A DNA stretch of 64,000 nt from NCBI RefSeq assembly GCF_023184515.1, contig NZ_JAAHBP010000001.1, positions 1,054,001 through 1,118,000 on the forward strand, given 5' to 3'. Source of the stretch: Streptomyces sp. D2-8. Its GTDB lineage: Bacteria > Actinomycetota > Actinomycetes > Streptomycetales > Streptomycetaceae. The position numbers and the translations under genes are program-made. The notes beneath the pieces are model-generated. The model saw nothing but the letters and a program-made list of their open reading frames with translations. It was not told the DNA's origin and made no database searches. Within the stretch, counting starts at the first letter, position 1. Each line of letters opens with the position of its first letter. Positions 28,718-38,119 of this stretch are shown here, piece by piece.

Positions 28718-29874
28718 TCCTGGCCTCCGAGGGACGCGAAGGCGTGTTCGTGGGTGCGGCGGCGGGCCACGTCCCGGGCGAAGATCTCGCGGGTCACGGC
28801 CGTGAGGGTGGTCGCCGGTTCCCAGAGGTCCAGGCGGCTGGCCTCCGCGACCGTCTTGGCCCAGTCCTCCGGGACCGGCGAGCCGAGGGCACCCGCCAGG
28901 GCGCCGGCCATCGTGGCGATGGAGTCGCAGTCGCGGCCGTAGTTCACCGCGCCGAGGACCGCGTGGCGGTAGTCGCCCCGTGCCACGAGCAACATGCCCA
29001 GCGCGATGGGCAGTTCCTCGATCGCGTGCAGGCGCGAAGGGCGGCGGGCGCCGAGCGAAGGGGCGCGGTAGTCGGGTCCCACCGTGTCGTAGGGGGTCAC
29101 CGCCTCGCGCAACGGGCCGAGTGCCGACTCGAAGTCCGGGTGGCGGGACGCCTCCTCGCAGACCCGCTCGATCGAGGCCCGGGTGCCGTCCTTCGCGAGG
29201 GAGAGGCACGTCGAGACGACCGAGTCCGGGGTCGCGCCGGGGGTGCACGCCGCAGCCACCGCCGCGGCCAGGACGCCCGCCGCCTCGCGGCCGTACGACG
29301 ACTGGTGTGCGCCGGCGATGTCGAGGGCCTCGGCGTACGCCGCCCGCGGGCCGGCCGCGTTGACCAGGCCGACCGGGGCCATGTACATCGCCGCACCGCA
29401 GTTGACGATGTTGCCGGTGCCGGCCTCGCGCGGGTCGGCATGGCCGTAGTGGATCCTCGTCGCCAGCCACTTCTCCGCCAGGAAGATCCGCTGGAGGGGG
29501 AGGGCCTCGGACTCCAGTTCCGGGATCCAGCGCGGCTCGGTCATCAGGTCCGGGACCAGGTGGTCGGCGATCGCGTAGGCGTCGAGGTGGTCGCGGACCC
29601 GGGCGTAGACGCGGACCAGGGCGTGCGTCATCAAGGTGTCGTCGGTGACGTGGCCGTCGCCCTTGTGGTACGGGGCGAGAGGGCGGGCCGTGCGCCAGTC
29701 GTCGCCGTGCCAGGGGCCGACGATGCCGTGGACGCGGCCGCCGTGGCGTTCGAGGATCTGCTCGGGCGAGTAGCCCTCGACGGGGCCGCCGAGCGCGTCG
29801 CCGACCGCGGCCCCGACCAGGGCGCCGGTGATCCGCTCGTCCAGGGGGGCGTTTTGGTGTGGTTTGGGCTGCAT
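28705..29874 (-). CDS. ADP-ribosylglycohydrolase family protein (copy B)
   Basis: 389 residues with a canonical set of motifs: ITGALVGAAVGDALGGPVEG at the start, GHVTDDTLMTHALV (TDDT metal site) and GAVNYGRDCDSIATMAGALAGALG (C-terminal metal site). Two Mg ions are expected between these. ATG 29874 begins MQPKPHQNAPLDERI; the open frame continues upstream but without homology. It lies 7 bases downstream of copy C, so it is in the same operon. Confidence 0.92.
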   Translation of the reverse strand: MQPKPHQNAPLDERITGALVGAAVGDALGGPVEGYSPEQILERHGGRVHGIVGPWHGDDWRTARPLAPYHKGDGHVTDDTLMTHALVRVYARVRDHLDAYAIADHLVPDLMTEPRWIPELESEALPLQRIFLAEKWLATRIHYGHADPREAGTGNIVNCGAAMYMAPVGLVNAAGPRAAYAEALDIAGAHQSSYGREAAGVLAAAVAAACTPGATPDSVVSTCLSLAKDGTRASIERVCEEASRHPDFESALGPLREAVTPYDTVGPDYRAPSLGARRPSRLHAIEELPIALGMLLVARGDYRHAVLGAVNYGRDCDSIATMAGALAGALGSPVPEDWAKTVAEASRLDLWEPATTLTAVTREIFARDVARRRTHEHAFASLGGQECSD

Positions 29875-29881
29875 GGCCGCA

Positions 29882-31120
29882 TCATCCACCCGGGCGGGTC
29901 GGTTGTACGGCTTCCAGGAGCCCGGCGAGTTCGACGAGGTCGGTGCCGGTGAGACGGGGGAGGACACAGCCGGAGAGGGTGCGGCAGGTCTCCCGCCAGG
30001 ACTCGGGGATCGACGCGCCGCCTCCCACGGCGCCGGTCAGGGCGCCCACCAGGGCGGGGGCGGAGTCCGCGACGCGGGACAGGCAGGCCGCCGCGGGGAT
30101 CGCCTCCGCGACGCGGCCGCGGGCGGCGGTGGCCAGGGCGAGGGCGACCGGGACCGTCTCGGCGGCGGCGATGCCGTAGCTGTAGACGTGGTCGACGATC
30201 TGGTGCTCCAGGGGCGGGACCAGGGCGAAGGCGCTGCCGGCGTCGGCGGCGAGCCGCAGGGCGTGCCGGGCGTTGCGGCCGATCTCCGTCTCCTCGGGGA
30301 GTTCGGCCAGGGCCGCCGTGACGCAGGCGTCGACGTGGGCGCCGGCCAGGGCGAGGGCGAGCGCGGCCGCCATGGCGCGGGCGCCGTGGACGCCGTCGCC
30401 GTCCTGGGTGTAGCGGGCGTCGAACTCGGCGAGGTCGGCGGCGCTGCGGGGGTCCCCTGGGTGGGCCACGGCCAGGACGCAGGCGCGTACGCAGGCGGCG
30501 TCGTCGAAGTAGTGCGGGTTGTCGTGGCCGGTGGCGGGCGGGCGCAGGCCGGTGGCGAGGTTGCCGAGGCCGGCACGTACGGAGATGCGGGCCCGCAGGG
30601 GCAGGACGGCGGACTCGATCTCGGGGGCGCGTTGTGCTGCCGCGGCGACCTCGCCGGCGATGGCGTTCCAGGTGAGGTCGATCGCGGCCCGGGTGCGGCG
30701 TTCCCGGCTGAGGTCGCCCAGGGCGGAGTCGTCGCCGGCGCGCAGGAGGGCTTCCGCGGCGAAGGCCGCCCACTCGGCGTCGTCGGAGGGGCCGAGGCGC
30801 AGGGGTTCGGGGGGCTGGTTCAGGGCGATGGGGACGGGGAGGGTGGTCGTCGCGTTGTGCTCGGCGAAGGTGTCCAGTTCGCGGGTGAGGCGGCGGGTCC
30901 AGTCGGGCATCCGGGCGGCTCGGTGGCGGGCGGCGGGCCAGCCGGCGGCGTCGCCGGCGGCGAGCCCGAGCAGGAGGCCTTCGGTCCTTCTCTTGGCCTC
31001 GGCTTCGCCTTCGGCCCTTTTGTCTCCCGCCCGCGCACCGCCCGTAACTGTCACCCGAGAGGTCATGGTCTCCCGTGGGGCGCGTTCGCCGTCGGCGGCC
31101 GCGGGTGCGTGGGTCGTCAT
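29882..31120 (-). CDS. ADP-ribosylglycohydrolase family protein (copy C, degenerate metal site)
   Basis: 412 residues. The start motif LLLGLAAGDAAGWPAARH and the helical layout are those of the family, but the TDDT motif has become PSDDAEW and the C-terminal D-x-D motif reads ACLSRVADSAPALVGALTGAVGG, lacking the first Asp. This could be a pseudo-enzyme, a subunit partner or a changed specificity. ATG 31120 overlaps the stop of copy D (ATGA). A second ATG at 31066 (MTSRVTVTGG) is possible. Confidence 0.85.
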   Translation of the reverse strand: MTTHAPAAADGERAPRETMTSRVTVTGGARAGDKRAEGEAEAKRRTEGLLLGLAAGDAAGWPAARHRAARMPDWTRRLTRELDTFAEHNATTTLPVPIALNQPPEPLRLGPSDDAEWAAFAAEALLRAGDDSALGDLSRERRTRAAIDLTWNAIAGEVAAAAQRAPEIESAVLPLRARISVRAGLGNLATGLRPPATGHDNPHYFDDAACVRACVLAVAHPGDPRSAADLAEFDARYTQDGDGVHGARAMAAALALALAGAHVDACVTAALAELPEETEIGRNARHALRLAADAGSAFALVPPLEHQIVDHVYSYGIAAAETVPVALALATAARGRVAEAIPAAACLSRVADSAPALVGALTGAVGGGASIPESWRETCRTLSGCVLPRLTGTDLVELAGLLEAVQPTRPGG

Positions 31121-32166
31121 GCGGGGGCCTCCGGTCCGTCGCCCCCCAGGATGAAGTCCGTCGAGCCGGGCCCCGCAGGTGTCAGCAGGTCCGCCACGTC
31201 CAGGACGTGGTAGCCCGCCATCGCCGGGAGGCATGACCCGCGGGCCGGGGTGATGGCCGTGGCCCACGCCGCCGGGATCGCCGACACCCCCCGCGTCGCA
31301 CCCGCCAGCGCTCCCGCCACCGCCGCCGTCGTGTCCGCGTCGCGGCCCATGTTCACCGCTGTCAGGACGGACTGCTCGAAGTCGCCGTCGGCCGCCGCGT
31401 ACGCGCCGAAGGCGAGGGCGACCGCCTCGGGGGCCAGGTCGGTCCAGGGGTAGCCGCCGATGACGACCGCGGAGCGGACCGCGCGTTCGCCGCGGTGGGC
31501 GACGGTCACCGCGCGGCGCAGGCTGCGGGCCGTCCAGGAGTCGTCGGGGACCACCGCGAGGGCCGCGGCCACGACCGCGACCGACGGGGCGCCGGCCATC
31601 GCCGCCGCGACGCCGGCCGCCACCGCCTGGCCGCCGTAGATGCCCTCGCCGTCGTGGCTCACCGAGCCGTCGATCGCCACCAGCCGTGCCGCCTCCGCCG
31701 GGCGGCCCGCCGCGAACACCCCGAAAGGGGCCGCGCGCATGGCCAGGCCGTCGCTCCAGGCGTGCCGGTGCTGCGCGGAGATCGGGGCGGCCAGGCCCCG
31801 GCGCAGGTTCTCCAGGGTGCCGCGTTCGCTGAACCCGGCGCCCCGGAAGGGGCCCTCGTCGCGGTCGGCGATCCACTCGTGCCAGGCCGCCTCCACGTGG
31901 GCGGGGGTGAGTGCGGAGCCGTGCCGGGCCAGCAGGAGGCCGGAGAAGATCGCGTACTCGGTGTCGTCCGTGCCCGCCGGGTTCTCGGCGACGTACCCGG
32001 TGATCCGGCCCCACCGGGCGCGGATCTCGGAGGGCTTCAGGTTCTCGGCCGGGGCCCCGAGGGCGTCACCGACGGCCAGGCCCAGCAGTGCGCCCCGTGC
32101 CCGTGCGCGGAGTTCGGTGGCGTCCCCGGGCGCCGGGACGGAGGGGATGCAGGCGATCGATGCCAT
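31117..32166 (-). CDS. ADP-ribosylglycohydrolase family protein (copy D, first gene of operon)
   Basis: 349 residues with canonical motifs: ARGALLGLAVGDALGAPAENLKPSEI, NPAGTDDTEYAIFSGLLL, and TAVNMGRDADTTAAVAGALAGA. EGIYGGQAVAAGVAAAMAGA is typical of the ADP-ribosylglycohydrolase helices. Start ATG 32166. It leads a six-gene minus-strand operon (copies D, C, B, A, CoA-transferase, CoA lyase) and is divergent from the VIT1/CCC1 gene, with which it shares a 229-base promoter region. Confidence 0.92.
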   Translation of the reverse strand: MASIACIPSVPAPGDATELRARARGALLGLAVGDALGAPAENLKPSEIRARWGRITGYVAENPAGTDDTEYAIFSGLLLARHGSALTPAHVEAAWHEWIADRDEGPFRGAGFSERGTLENLRRGLAAPISAQHRHAWSDGLAMRAAPFGVFAAGRPAEAARLVAIDGSVSHDGEGIYGGQAVAAGVAAAMAGAPSVAVVAAALAVVPDDSWTARSLRRAVTVAHRGERAVRSAVVIGGYPWTDLAPEAVALAFGAYAAADGDFEQSVLTAVNMGRDADTTAAVAGALAGATRGVSAIPAAWATAITPARGSCLPAMAGYHVLDVADLLTPAGPGSTDFILGGDGPEAPA

Positions 32167-32274
32167 ACGGCATGTGTCCCACTCCGGTGACTCCGCCGAG
32201 CCTCGCGAGCCCCAGCATCACCCGGTCGACATCTGCGCGGACTGATGATCATGTGAGCGCGAAACGGTAAACCC

Positions 32275-32293
32275 GCAGGTTAGCGCAGCCTTT
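32275..32293. promoter_or_regulatory. Possible imperfect iron-box in the divergent promoter region
   Basis: AGGTTAG at 32277-32283 followed by A and CCT matches 11 of 19 positions of the DmdR/IdeR-type iron box as I remember it (TTAGGTTAGGCTAACCTAA); the right half is poor. Its place upstream of a putative iron/manganese transporter makes it worth noting only. Confidence 0.2.
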
Positions 32294-32323
32294 CCTTGCT
32301 GGCGAGGTCGGAATGCGAGGCGT

Positions 32324-32343
32324 AGTTTTGTTGCTGTAAAACT
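32324..32343. promoter_or_regulatory. AT-rich inverted repeat before the VIT1/CCC1 gene
   Basis: AGTTTT-gttgctgt-AAAACT is a perfect 6-bp inverted repeat in an unusually AT-rich stretch, 53 bases before the transporter ATG. It overlaps the likely promoter and may be an operator. Confidence 0.4.
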
Positions 32344-32395
32344 CTGGAACGCGTCCAAAACGCGGGTCGGACAGACGGGGAGCGGGGTTCCTTTC

Positions 32396-33127
32396 ATGGC
32401 CATCATCGAGACCGAGGCGACGCTGCACGAGGCGCACCGGGACAATCACACGCACCGGGATGTGAACGGCGGCTGGCTGCGCCCCGCGGTGTTCGGTGCG
32501 ATGGACGGCCTCGTCTCCAACCTCGCCCTGATGACCGGTGTCGCGGGCGGAGCGGTCGGCCAGCAGACCGTGGTCCTCAGCGGGCTCGCGGGCCTGGCCG
32601 CCGGTGCCTTCTCCATGGCCGCCGGCGAGTACACCTCCGTCGCCTCGCAGCGTGAGCTCGTCGAGGCCGAGCTGGACGTGGAGCGGCGTCAGCTGCGCAA
32701 GCACCCCAAGGACGAGGAGGCCGAGCTCGCCGCGCTCTACGAGTCGAGGGGCGTCGAGCCGCGACTGGCCCGCGAGGTGGCCCGGCAGCTGTCGCGGGAT
32801 CCCGAGCAGGCGCTGGAGATCCATGCCCGGGAGGAGCTGGGCATCGACCCCGGCGATCTGCCCTCGCCGACCGTGGCCGCGGTGTCGAGTTTCGGCTCCT
32901 TCGCGCTCGGCGCGCTGATTCCCGTCCTGCCCTATCTGCTGGGCGCCGGCAGCATGTGGCCGGCCGTGATGCTGGCGCTGCTCGGGCTCTTCCTGTGCGG
33001 TGCGCTGGTGGCCAAGGTGACGGCGCGCACCTGGTGGTACAGCGGGCTGCGGCAGCTGGTCCTGGGAGGCGCGGCGGCCGGTGTGACGTACGCCCTGGGC
33101 ACCTTGTTCGGAACGGCCGTAGGATAG
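32396..33127 (+). CDS. VIT1/CCC1-family transporter (putative Fe/Mn)
   Basis: 243 residues. N-terminal LRPAVFGAMDGLVSNLALMTGVAGG is the family's first span, followed by VLSGLAGLAAGAFSMAAGEYTSVASQRELVEAE. A cytosolic acidic helical region (about residues 85-150: RRQLRKHPKDEEAELAALYESRG) corresponds to the metal-binding domain of plant VIT1. Three more spans follow (SSFGSFALGALIPVLPYLL, MWPAVMLALLGLFLCGALVA, LVLGGAAAGVTYALGTLF). It probably moves Fe2+ or Mn2+; direction and metal are unproven. Confidence 0.92.
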   Translation: MAIIETEATLHEAHRDNHTHRDVNGGWLRPAVFGAMDGLVSNLALMTGVAGGAVGQQTVVLSGLAGLAAGAFSMAAGEYTSVASQRELVEAELDVERRQLRKHPKDEEAELAALYESRGVEPRLAREVARQLSRDPEQALEIHAREELGIDPGDLPSPTVAAVSSFGSFALGALIPVLPYLLGAGSMWPAVMLALLGLFLCGALVAKVTARTWWYSGLRQLVLGGAAAGVTYALGTLFGTAVG

Positions 33128-33511
33128 CGCGGCTCGGACTTATGCACGGGACTGCATAGGTAGCCGTTACTCACTGGTTTCGAATGCGCAATCACCGGGC
33201 ATGAGCCGTAAGCGCTGCGGGCAACGACGCTCGCCGCGCACCCCCAGCGGGGTGGGTGAAGACGCCTGTCCCGCTCCCCGGGCCGACGAGAACCGATCTG
33301 ACCCGATCGTTTCGTGCGGTCCCTCCATAGCTTCCGCTGCTGGCGCGGTACCCCCGCCGCGAACCCGCAGTGTCCGCATGCTGGAACGGATTATCCCGGT
33401 TCCCGAGAACCGCTCCATCATGTAACCTGCACGAAATTTTGCGATCACGCGAGGGCCAACGTCGTCCCTCGGCACTTTTTGCATATGCCACAGACGACGA
33501 CGGGAGAGCCG
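33128..33511. other. 384-base region upstream of gltB with regulatory motifs, no gene
   Basis: No frame here has coding character. It holds an inverted repeat CGGTTC-ccga-GAACCG (33397-33412), then a GlnR-like motif (33422-33448), an A/T-rich promoter-like stretch (GAAATTTTGCG), and a good ribosome binding site (GGGAG) before gltB. Confidence 0.6.
33422..33448 (+). promoter_or_regulatory. GlnR-like box upstream of gltB
   Basis: GTAAC-ctgcac-GAAAT-tttgcg-ATCAC has the a-site/b-site pattern gTnAC-n6-GAAAc-n6-GtnAC known for GlnR of Streptomyces, with small deviations. It is 64 bases before the gltB start. Confidence 0.45.
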
Positions 33512-36500
33512 ATGCGTACGCCGCGCCAGCCGTCCCAGCATTCCGCGAATGGCCAGAACTGGTCCTTCATGGATGCTCGCCCTGCTGCGCAGGGTATGTA
33601 CGACCCCCGCAACGAGCACGACGCCTGCGGCGTCGGCTTCGTCGCCACCCTCACCGGCGAGGCGTCCCACACCCTGGTCGAGCAGGCTCTGACCGTCCTG
33701 CGCAACCTCGAGCACCGCGGCGCCACCGGCTCCGAGCCCGACTCCGGCGACGGCGCCGGCATCCTGTCGCAGGTGCCGGACGCCTTCTTCCGTGACGTGG
33801 CCGGATTCGAACTGCCCGACGCCGGTTCCTACGCCGTCGGCATCGCCTTCCTTCCGGAGGACTCCACCGCCGACGCCGTCTCGCAGATCGAGACGATCGC
33901 CGCCGACGAGGGCCTGACCGTCCTCGGCTGGCGCGAGGTGCCGGTCGCTCCCCAGCTGCTGGGTGCCACCGCCCGGTCGACCATGCCGGTCTTCCGCCAG
34001 ATCTTCGTCGGCGACGCCGCCGCGACGCCCGCCACGGGCATCGCCCTCGACCGCAAGGCCTTCGTGCTGCGCAAGCGCGCCGAGCGCGAGGCCGGCGTGT
34101 ACTTCCCCTCGTTGTCCGCGCGGACCATCGTCTACAAGGGCATGCTGACCACCGGCCAGCTGGAGCCCTTCTTCCCGGACCTGTCCGACCGCCGCTTCGC
34201 CTCCGCGATCGCGCTCGTGCACTCCCGGTTCTCGACGAACACGTTCCCCTCGTGGCCGCTGGCCCACCCCTACCGCTTCGTCGCGCACAACGGTGAGATC
34301 AACACCGTCAAGGGCAACCGCAACTGGATGGTCGCCCGCGAGTCGCAGCTGGTCTCGGACCTGTTCGGCTCCGACGAGAAGGCCATCGACCGGATCTTCC
34401 CGGTCTGCACGCCGGACGCCTCCGACTCCGCCTCCTTCGACGAGGTCCTGGAGCTCCTGCACCTGGGTGGCCGCTCGCTGCCGCACTCCGTGCTGATGAT
34501 GATCCCGGAGGCGTGGGAGAACCACGACTCCATGGACCCGGCCCGGCGCGCCTTCTACCAGTTCCACTCCACGATGATGGAGCCCTGGGACGGCCCGGCT
34601 TGTGTCACCTTCACCGACGGCACCCAGGTCGGCGCGGTCCTGGACCGCAACGGTCTGCGTCCCGGCCGCTACTGGGTCACCGACGACGGCCTCGTCGTCC
34701 TCGGCTCCGAGGTCGGCGTCCTGGACATCGACCCCTCCAAGGTCGTCCGCAAGGGCCGCCTCCAGCCCGGCCGCATGTTCCTCGTCGACACCGCCGAGCA
34801 CCGCATCATCGAGGACGACGAGATCAAGGCCGAGCTCGCCGCCGAGAACCCCTACGCGGAGTGGATCGAGGCCGGCGAGATCGAGCTCGAGGACCTGCCC
34901 GAGCGCGAGCACATCGTGCACACGCACGCCTCGGTCACCCGCCGCCAGCAGACCTTCGGCTACACCGAGGAGGAGCTGCGCGTCCTCGTGGCGCCGATGG
35001 CCAAGGCCGGCGCCGAGCCGATCGGCTCGATGGGCACCGACTCGCCGATCGCCGCGCTGTCGGACCGCCCGCGCCTGCTCTTCGACTACTTCACCCAGCT
35101 GTTCGCGCAGGTCACCAACCCGCCGCTGGACGCCATCCGCGAGGAACTGGTCACCTCGCTGCGCTCGTCGCTGGGCCCGCAGGGCAACCTGCTCGACCCG
35201 AGCGCGGCCTCCTGCCGCAGCGTCCTGCTGCCCTTCCCGGTGATCGACAACGACGAGCTGGCCAAGCTCATCCACATCAACGCCGACGGCGACATGCCCG
35301 GCTTCAAGGCCGCGACGCTCTCCGGCCTGTACCGGGTGCACGGCGGCGGTGACACGCTGGCCGCGCGCATCGACGAGATCTGCACCGAGGCCGACGCCGC
35401 CATCGAGAACGGCGCCCGCCTGATCGTCCTGTCGGACCGTCACTCGGACGCCGAGCACGCGCCGATCCCGTCGCTGCTGCTCACCGCGGCCGTCCACCAC
35501 CACCTCATCCGCACCAAGCAGCGCACCCAGGTGGGCCTGCTGGTCGAGGCCGGAGACGTCCGCGAGGTCCACCACGTCGCCCTGCTCATCGGCTACGGCG
35601 CCGCCGCCGTCAACCCGTACCTGGCGATGGAGTCCGTCGAGGACCTGGTCCGCGCCGGCACCTTCCTGCCCGGCATCGAGCCCGAGCAGGCCATCCGCAA
35701 CCTCATCTACGCCCTCGGCAAGGGCGTGCTGAAGGTCATGTCCAAGATGGGCATCTCGACCGTCGCCTCCTACCGCGGCGCCCAGGTCTTCGAGGCCGTC
35801 GGTCTCGACGAGGCCTTCGTCGAGAAGTACTTCAACGGCACGGCCACCAAGATCGGCGGTGTCGGCATCGACGTCGTCGCCAAGGAGGTCGCCGCCCGCC
35901 ACGCCAAGGCCTACCCGGCCTCCGGCATCGCCCCGGCGCACCGCGCGCTGGAGATAGGCGGCGAGTACCAGTGGCGCCGCGAGGGCGAGCCGCACCTGTT
36001 CGACCCGGAGACGGTCTTCCGCCTCCAGCACTCCACGCGCTCCGGCCGCTACGACATCTTCAAGAAGTACACCGAGCGCGTGAACGAGCAGTCCGAGCGG
36101 CTGATGACGCTCCGCGGGCTCTTCGGCTTCAAGTCGGACCGTCAGCCGATCTCCATCGACGAGGTCGAGCCGGTCTCCGAGATCGTCAAGCGGTTCTCCA
36201 CGGGCGCCATGTCGTACGGCTCCATCTCCCAGGAGGCGCACGAGACCCTCGCCATCGCCATGAACCAGCTGGGCGGCAAGTCCAACACCGGTGAGGGCGG
36301 CGAGGACCCGGAGCGGCTGTACGACCCGGCCCGCCGGTCGTCCATCAAGCAGGTCGCCTCCGGCCGCTTCGGTGTGACCTCCGAGTACCTGGTCAACTCC
36401 GACGACATCCAGATCAAGATGGCCCAGGGCGCCAAGCCCGGCGAGGGCGGCCAGCTGCCCGGCCACAAGGTCTACCCGTGGGTCGCCAAGACGCGGCACT

Positions 36501-38119
36501 CGACGCCCGGCGTCGGCCTCATCTCGCCGCCCCCGCACCACGACATCTACTCCATCGAGGACCTGGCCCAGCTGATCCACGACCTGAAGAACGCGAACCC
36601 GCAGGCGCGGATTCACGTGAAGCTGGTCTCCGAGGTCGGCGTCGGCACGGTCGCCGCGGGTGTCTCCAAGGCGCACGCGGACGTCGTGCTCATCTCCGGT
36701 CACGACGGTGGTACGGGTGCCTCCCCGCTCACCTCGCTGAAGCACGCCGGCGGTCCCTGGGAGCTCGGCCTCGCCGAGACCCAGCAGACCCTGCTGCTCA
36801 ACGGCCTGCGCGACCGCATCGTCGTCCAGACCGACGGCCAGCTGAAGACCGGCCGTGACGTGGTCATCGCCGCGCTCCTCGGCGCCGAGGAGTTCGGTTT
36901 CGCGACCGCCCCGCTCGTCGTCTCCGGCTGCGTCATGATGCGCGTCTGCCACCTGGACACCTGCCCGGTCGGCATCGCCACGCAGAACCCGGTCCTGCGC
37001 GAGCGGTACAACGGCAAGGCCGAGTACGTCGTGAACTTCTTCCAGTACATCGCCGAAGAGGTCCGCGAGATCCTCGCCGAGCTGGGCTTCCGCACCATCG
37101 AGGAGGCCGTCGGCCACGCCGAGACGCTGGACGTCACGCGTGCCGTCGACCACTGGAAGGCGCAGGGCCTGGACCTGGAGCCGCTGTTCCACGTGCCCGA
37201 GCTGCCCGAGGGCGCGGTGCGCCACCAGCTCATCGCGCAGGACCACGGCCTGGAGAAGGCGCTCGACAACCAGCTGATCAAGCTGGCCTCCGACGCGCTC
37301 GCCGCGGCCGGTGCCAACGACGCCCAGCCGGTGCGCGCCCAGGTGCAGATCCGCAACATCAACCGCACGGTCGGCACCATGCTCGGCCACGAGGTGACGA
37401 AGAAGTTCGGTGGCGCGGGCCTGCCCGACGACACCGTCGACATCACCTTCACCGGCTCCGCCGGCCAGTCCTTCGGCGCGTTCGTGCCGCGCGGTGTCAC
37501 GCTGCGCCTGGAGGGCGACGCCAACGACTACGTCGGCAAGGGCCTCTCCGGCGGCCGGATCGTGGTCCGCCCGGACCGCGCGGCCGACCACCTCGCCGAG
37601 TACAGCGTCATCGCCGGCAACACCATCGGCTACGGCGCCACCGGCGGCGAGATGTTCCTGCGCGGCAAGGTCGGCGAGCGGTTCTGCGTCCGCAACTCCG
37701 GCGCGACGGTCGTCTCCGAGGGTGTGGGCGACCACGGCTGCGAGTACATGACCGGCGGCCACGCGGTGGTGCTCGGCGAGACGGGCCGCAACTTCGCGGC
37801 CGGCATGTCCGGCGGTATCGCGTACGTGATCGACCTGGACCGCGACAACGTCAACGTCGGCAACCTGGACGCCGTCGAGGCGCTGGACGACACCGACAAG
37901 CAGTGGCTGCACGACGTGGTCCGCCGCCACCAGGAGGAGACGGGCTCGACCGTCGCCGAGAAGCTCCTGGCCGAGTGGGACACCGCCGTCGAGCGCTTCA
38001 GCAGGATCATCCCCAGCACGTACAAGGCAGTGCTCGCCGCCAAGGAAGCCGCCGAGCGAGCCGGTCTCTCCGAGACCGAGACCCACGAGAAGATGATGGA
38101 GGCGGCGATCAATGGCTGA
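33512..38119 (+). CDS. gltB: Glutamate synthase (NADPH), large subunit
   Basis: 1535 residues. A 38-residue propeptide precedes Cys39 ([14 protein letters not shown]), the N-terminal nucleophile of the glutaminase domain after cleavage. The FMN-binding synthase TIM barrel lies in the middle-to-C-terminal third ([71 protein letters not shown]). The 3Fe-4S cysteines are in [19 protein letters not shown] near residue 1140, followed by the GXGXG beta-helix domain. GGGAG precedes ATG 33512. It overlaps gltD by 8 bases. Confidence 0.97.
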   Translation: MRTPRQPSQHSANGQNWSFMDARPAAQGMYDPRNEHDACGVGFVATLTGEASHTLVEQALTVLRNLEHRGATGSEPDSGDGAGILSQVPDAFFRDVAGFELPDAGSYAVGIAFLPEDSTADAVSQIETIAADEGLTVLGWREVPVAPQLLGATARSTMPVFRQIFVGDAAATPATGIALDRKAFVLRKRAEREAGVYFPSLSARTIVYKGMLTTGQLEPFFPDLSDRRFASAIALVHSRFSTNTFPSWPLAHPYRFVAHNGEINTVKGNRNWMVARESQLVSDLFGSDEKAIDRIFPVCTPDASDSASFDEVLELLHLGGRSLPHSVLMMIPEAWENHDSMDPARRAFYQFHSTMMEPWDGPACVTFTDGTQVGAVLDRNGLRPGRYWVTDDGLVVLGSEVGVLDIDPSKVVRKGRLQPGRMFLVDTAEHRIIEDDEIKAELAAENPYAEWIEAGEIELEDLPEREHIVHTHASVTRRQQTFGYTEEELRVLVAPMAKAGAEPIGSMGTDSPIAALSDRPRLLFDYFTQLFAQVTNPPLDAIREELVTSLRSSLGPQGNLLDPSAASCRSVLLPFPVIDNDELAKLIHINADGDMPGFKAATLSGLYRVHGGGDTLAARIDEICTEADAAIENGARLIVLSDRHSDAEHAPIPSLLLTAAVHHHLIRTKQRTQVGLLVEAGDVREVHHVALLIGYGAAAVNPYLAMESVEDLVRAGTFLPGIEPEQAIRNLIYALGKGVLKVMSKMGISTVASYRGAQVFEAVGLDEAFVEKYFNGTATKIGGVGIDVVAKEVAARHAKAYPASGIAPAHRALEIGGEYQWRREGEPHLFDPETVFRLQHSTRSGRYDIFKKYTERVNEQSERLMTLRGLFGFKSDRQPISIDEVEPVSEIVKRFSTGAMSYGSISQEAHETLAIAMNQLGGKSNTGEGGEDPERLYDPARRSSIKQVASGRFGVTSEYLVNSDDIQIKMAQGAKPGEGGQLPGHKVYPWVAKTRHSTPGVGLISPPPHHDIYSIEDLAQLIHDLKNANPQARIHVKLVSEVGVGTVAAGVSKAHADVVLISGHDGGTGASPLTSLKHAGGPWELGLAETQQTLLLNGLRDRIVVQTDGQLKTGRDVVIAALLGAEEFGFATAPLVVSGCVMMRVCHLDTCPVGIATQNPVLRERYNGKAEYVVNFFQYIAEEVREILAELGFRTIEEAVGHAETLDVTRAVDHWKAQGLDLEPLFHVPELPEGAVRHQLIAQDHGLEKALDNQLIKLASDALAAAGANDAQPVRAQVQIRNINRTVGTMLGHEVTKKFGGAGLPDDTVDITFTGSAGQSFGAFVPRGVTLRLEGDANDYVGKGLSGGRIVVRPDRAADHLAEYSVIAGNTIGYGATGGEMFLRGKVGERFCVRNSGATVVSEGVGDHGCEYMTGGHAVVLGETGRNFAAGMSGGIAYVIDLDRDNVNVGNLDAVEALDDTDKQWLHDVVRRHQEETGSTVAEKLLAEWDTAVERFSRIIPSTYKAVLAAKEAAERAGLSETETHEKMMEAAING

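Noticed and set aside
27356..29470. A fusion of ADP-ribosylglycohydrolase copies A and B in one long frame
   Set aside because: The part beyond 28717 is in the wrong frame for copy B and codes for Arg/Gly-rich shadow sequence; ATG 28717 has a good ribosome binding site.
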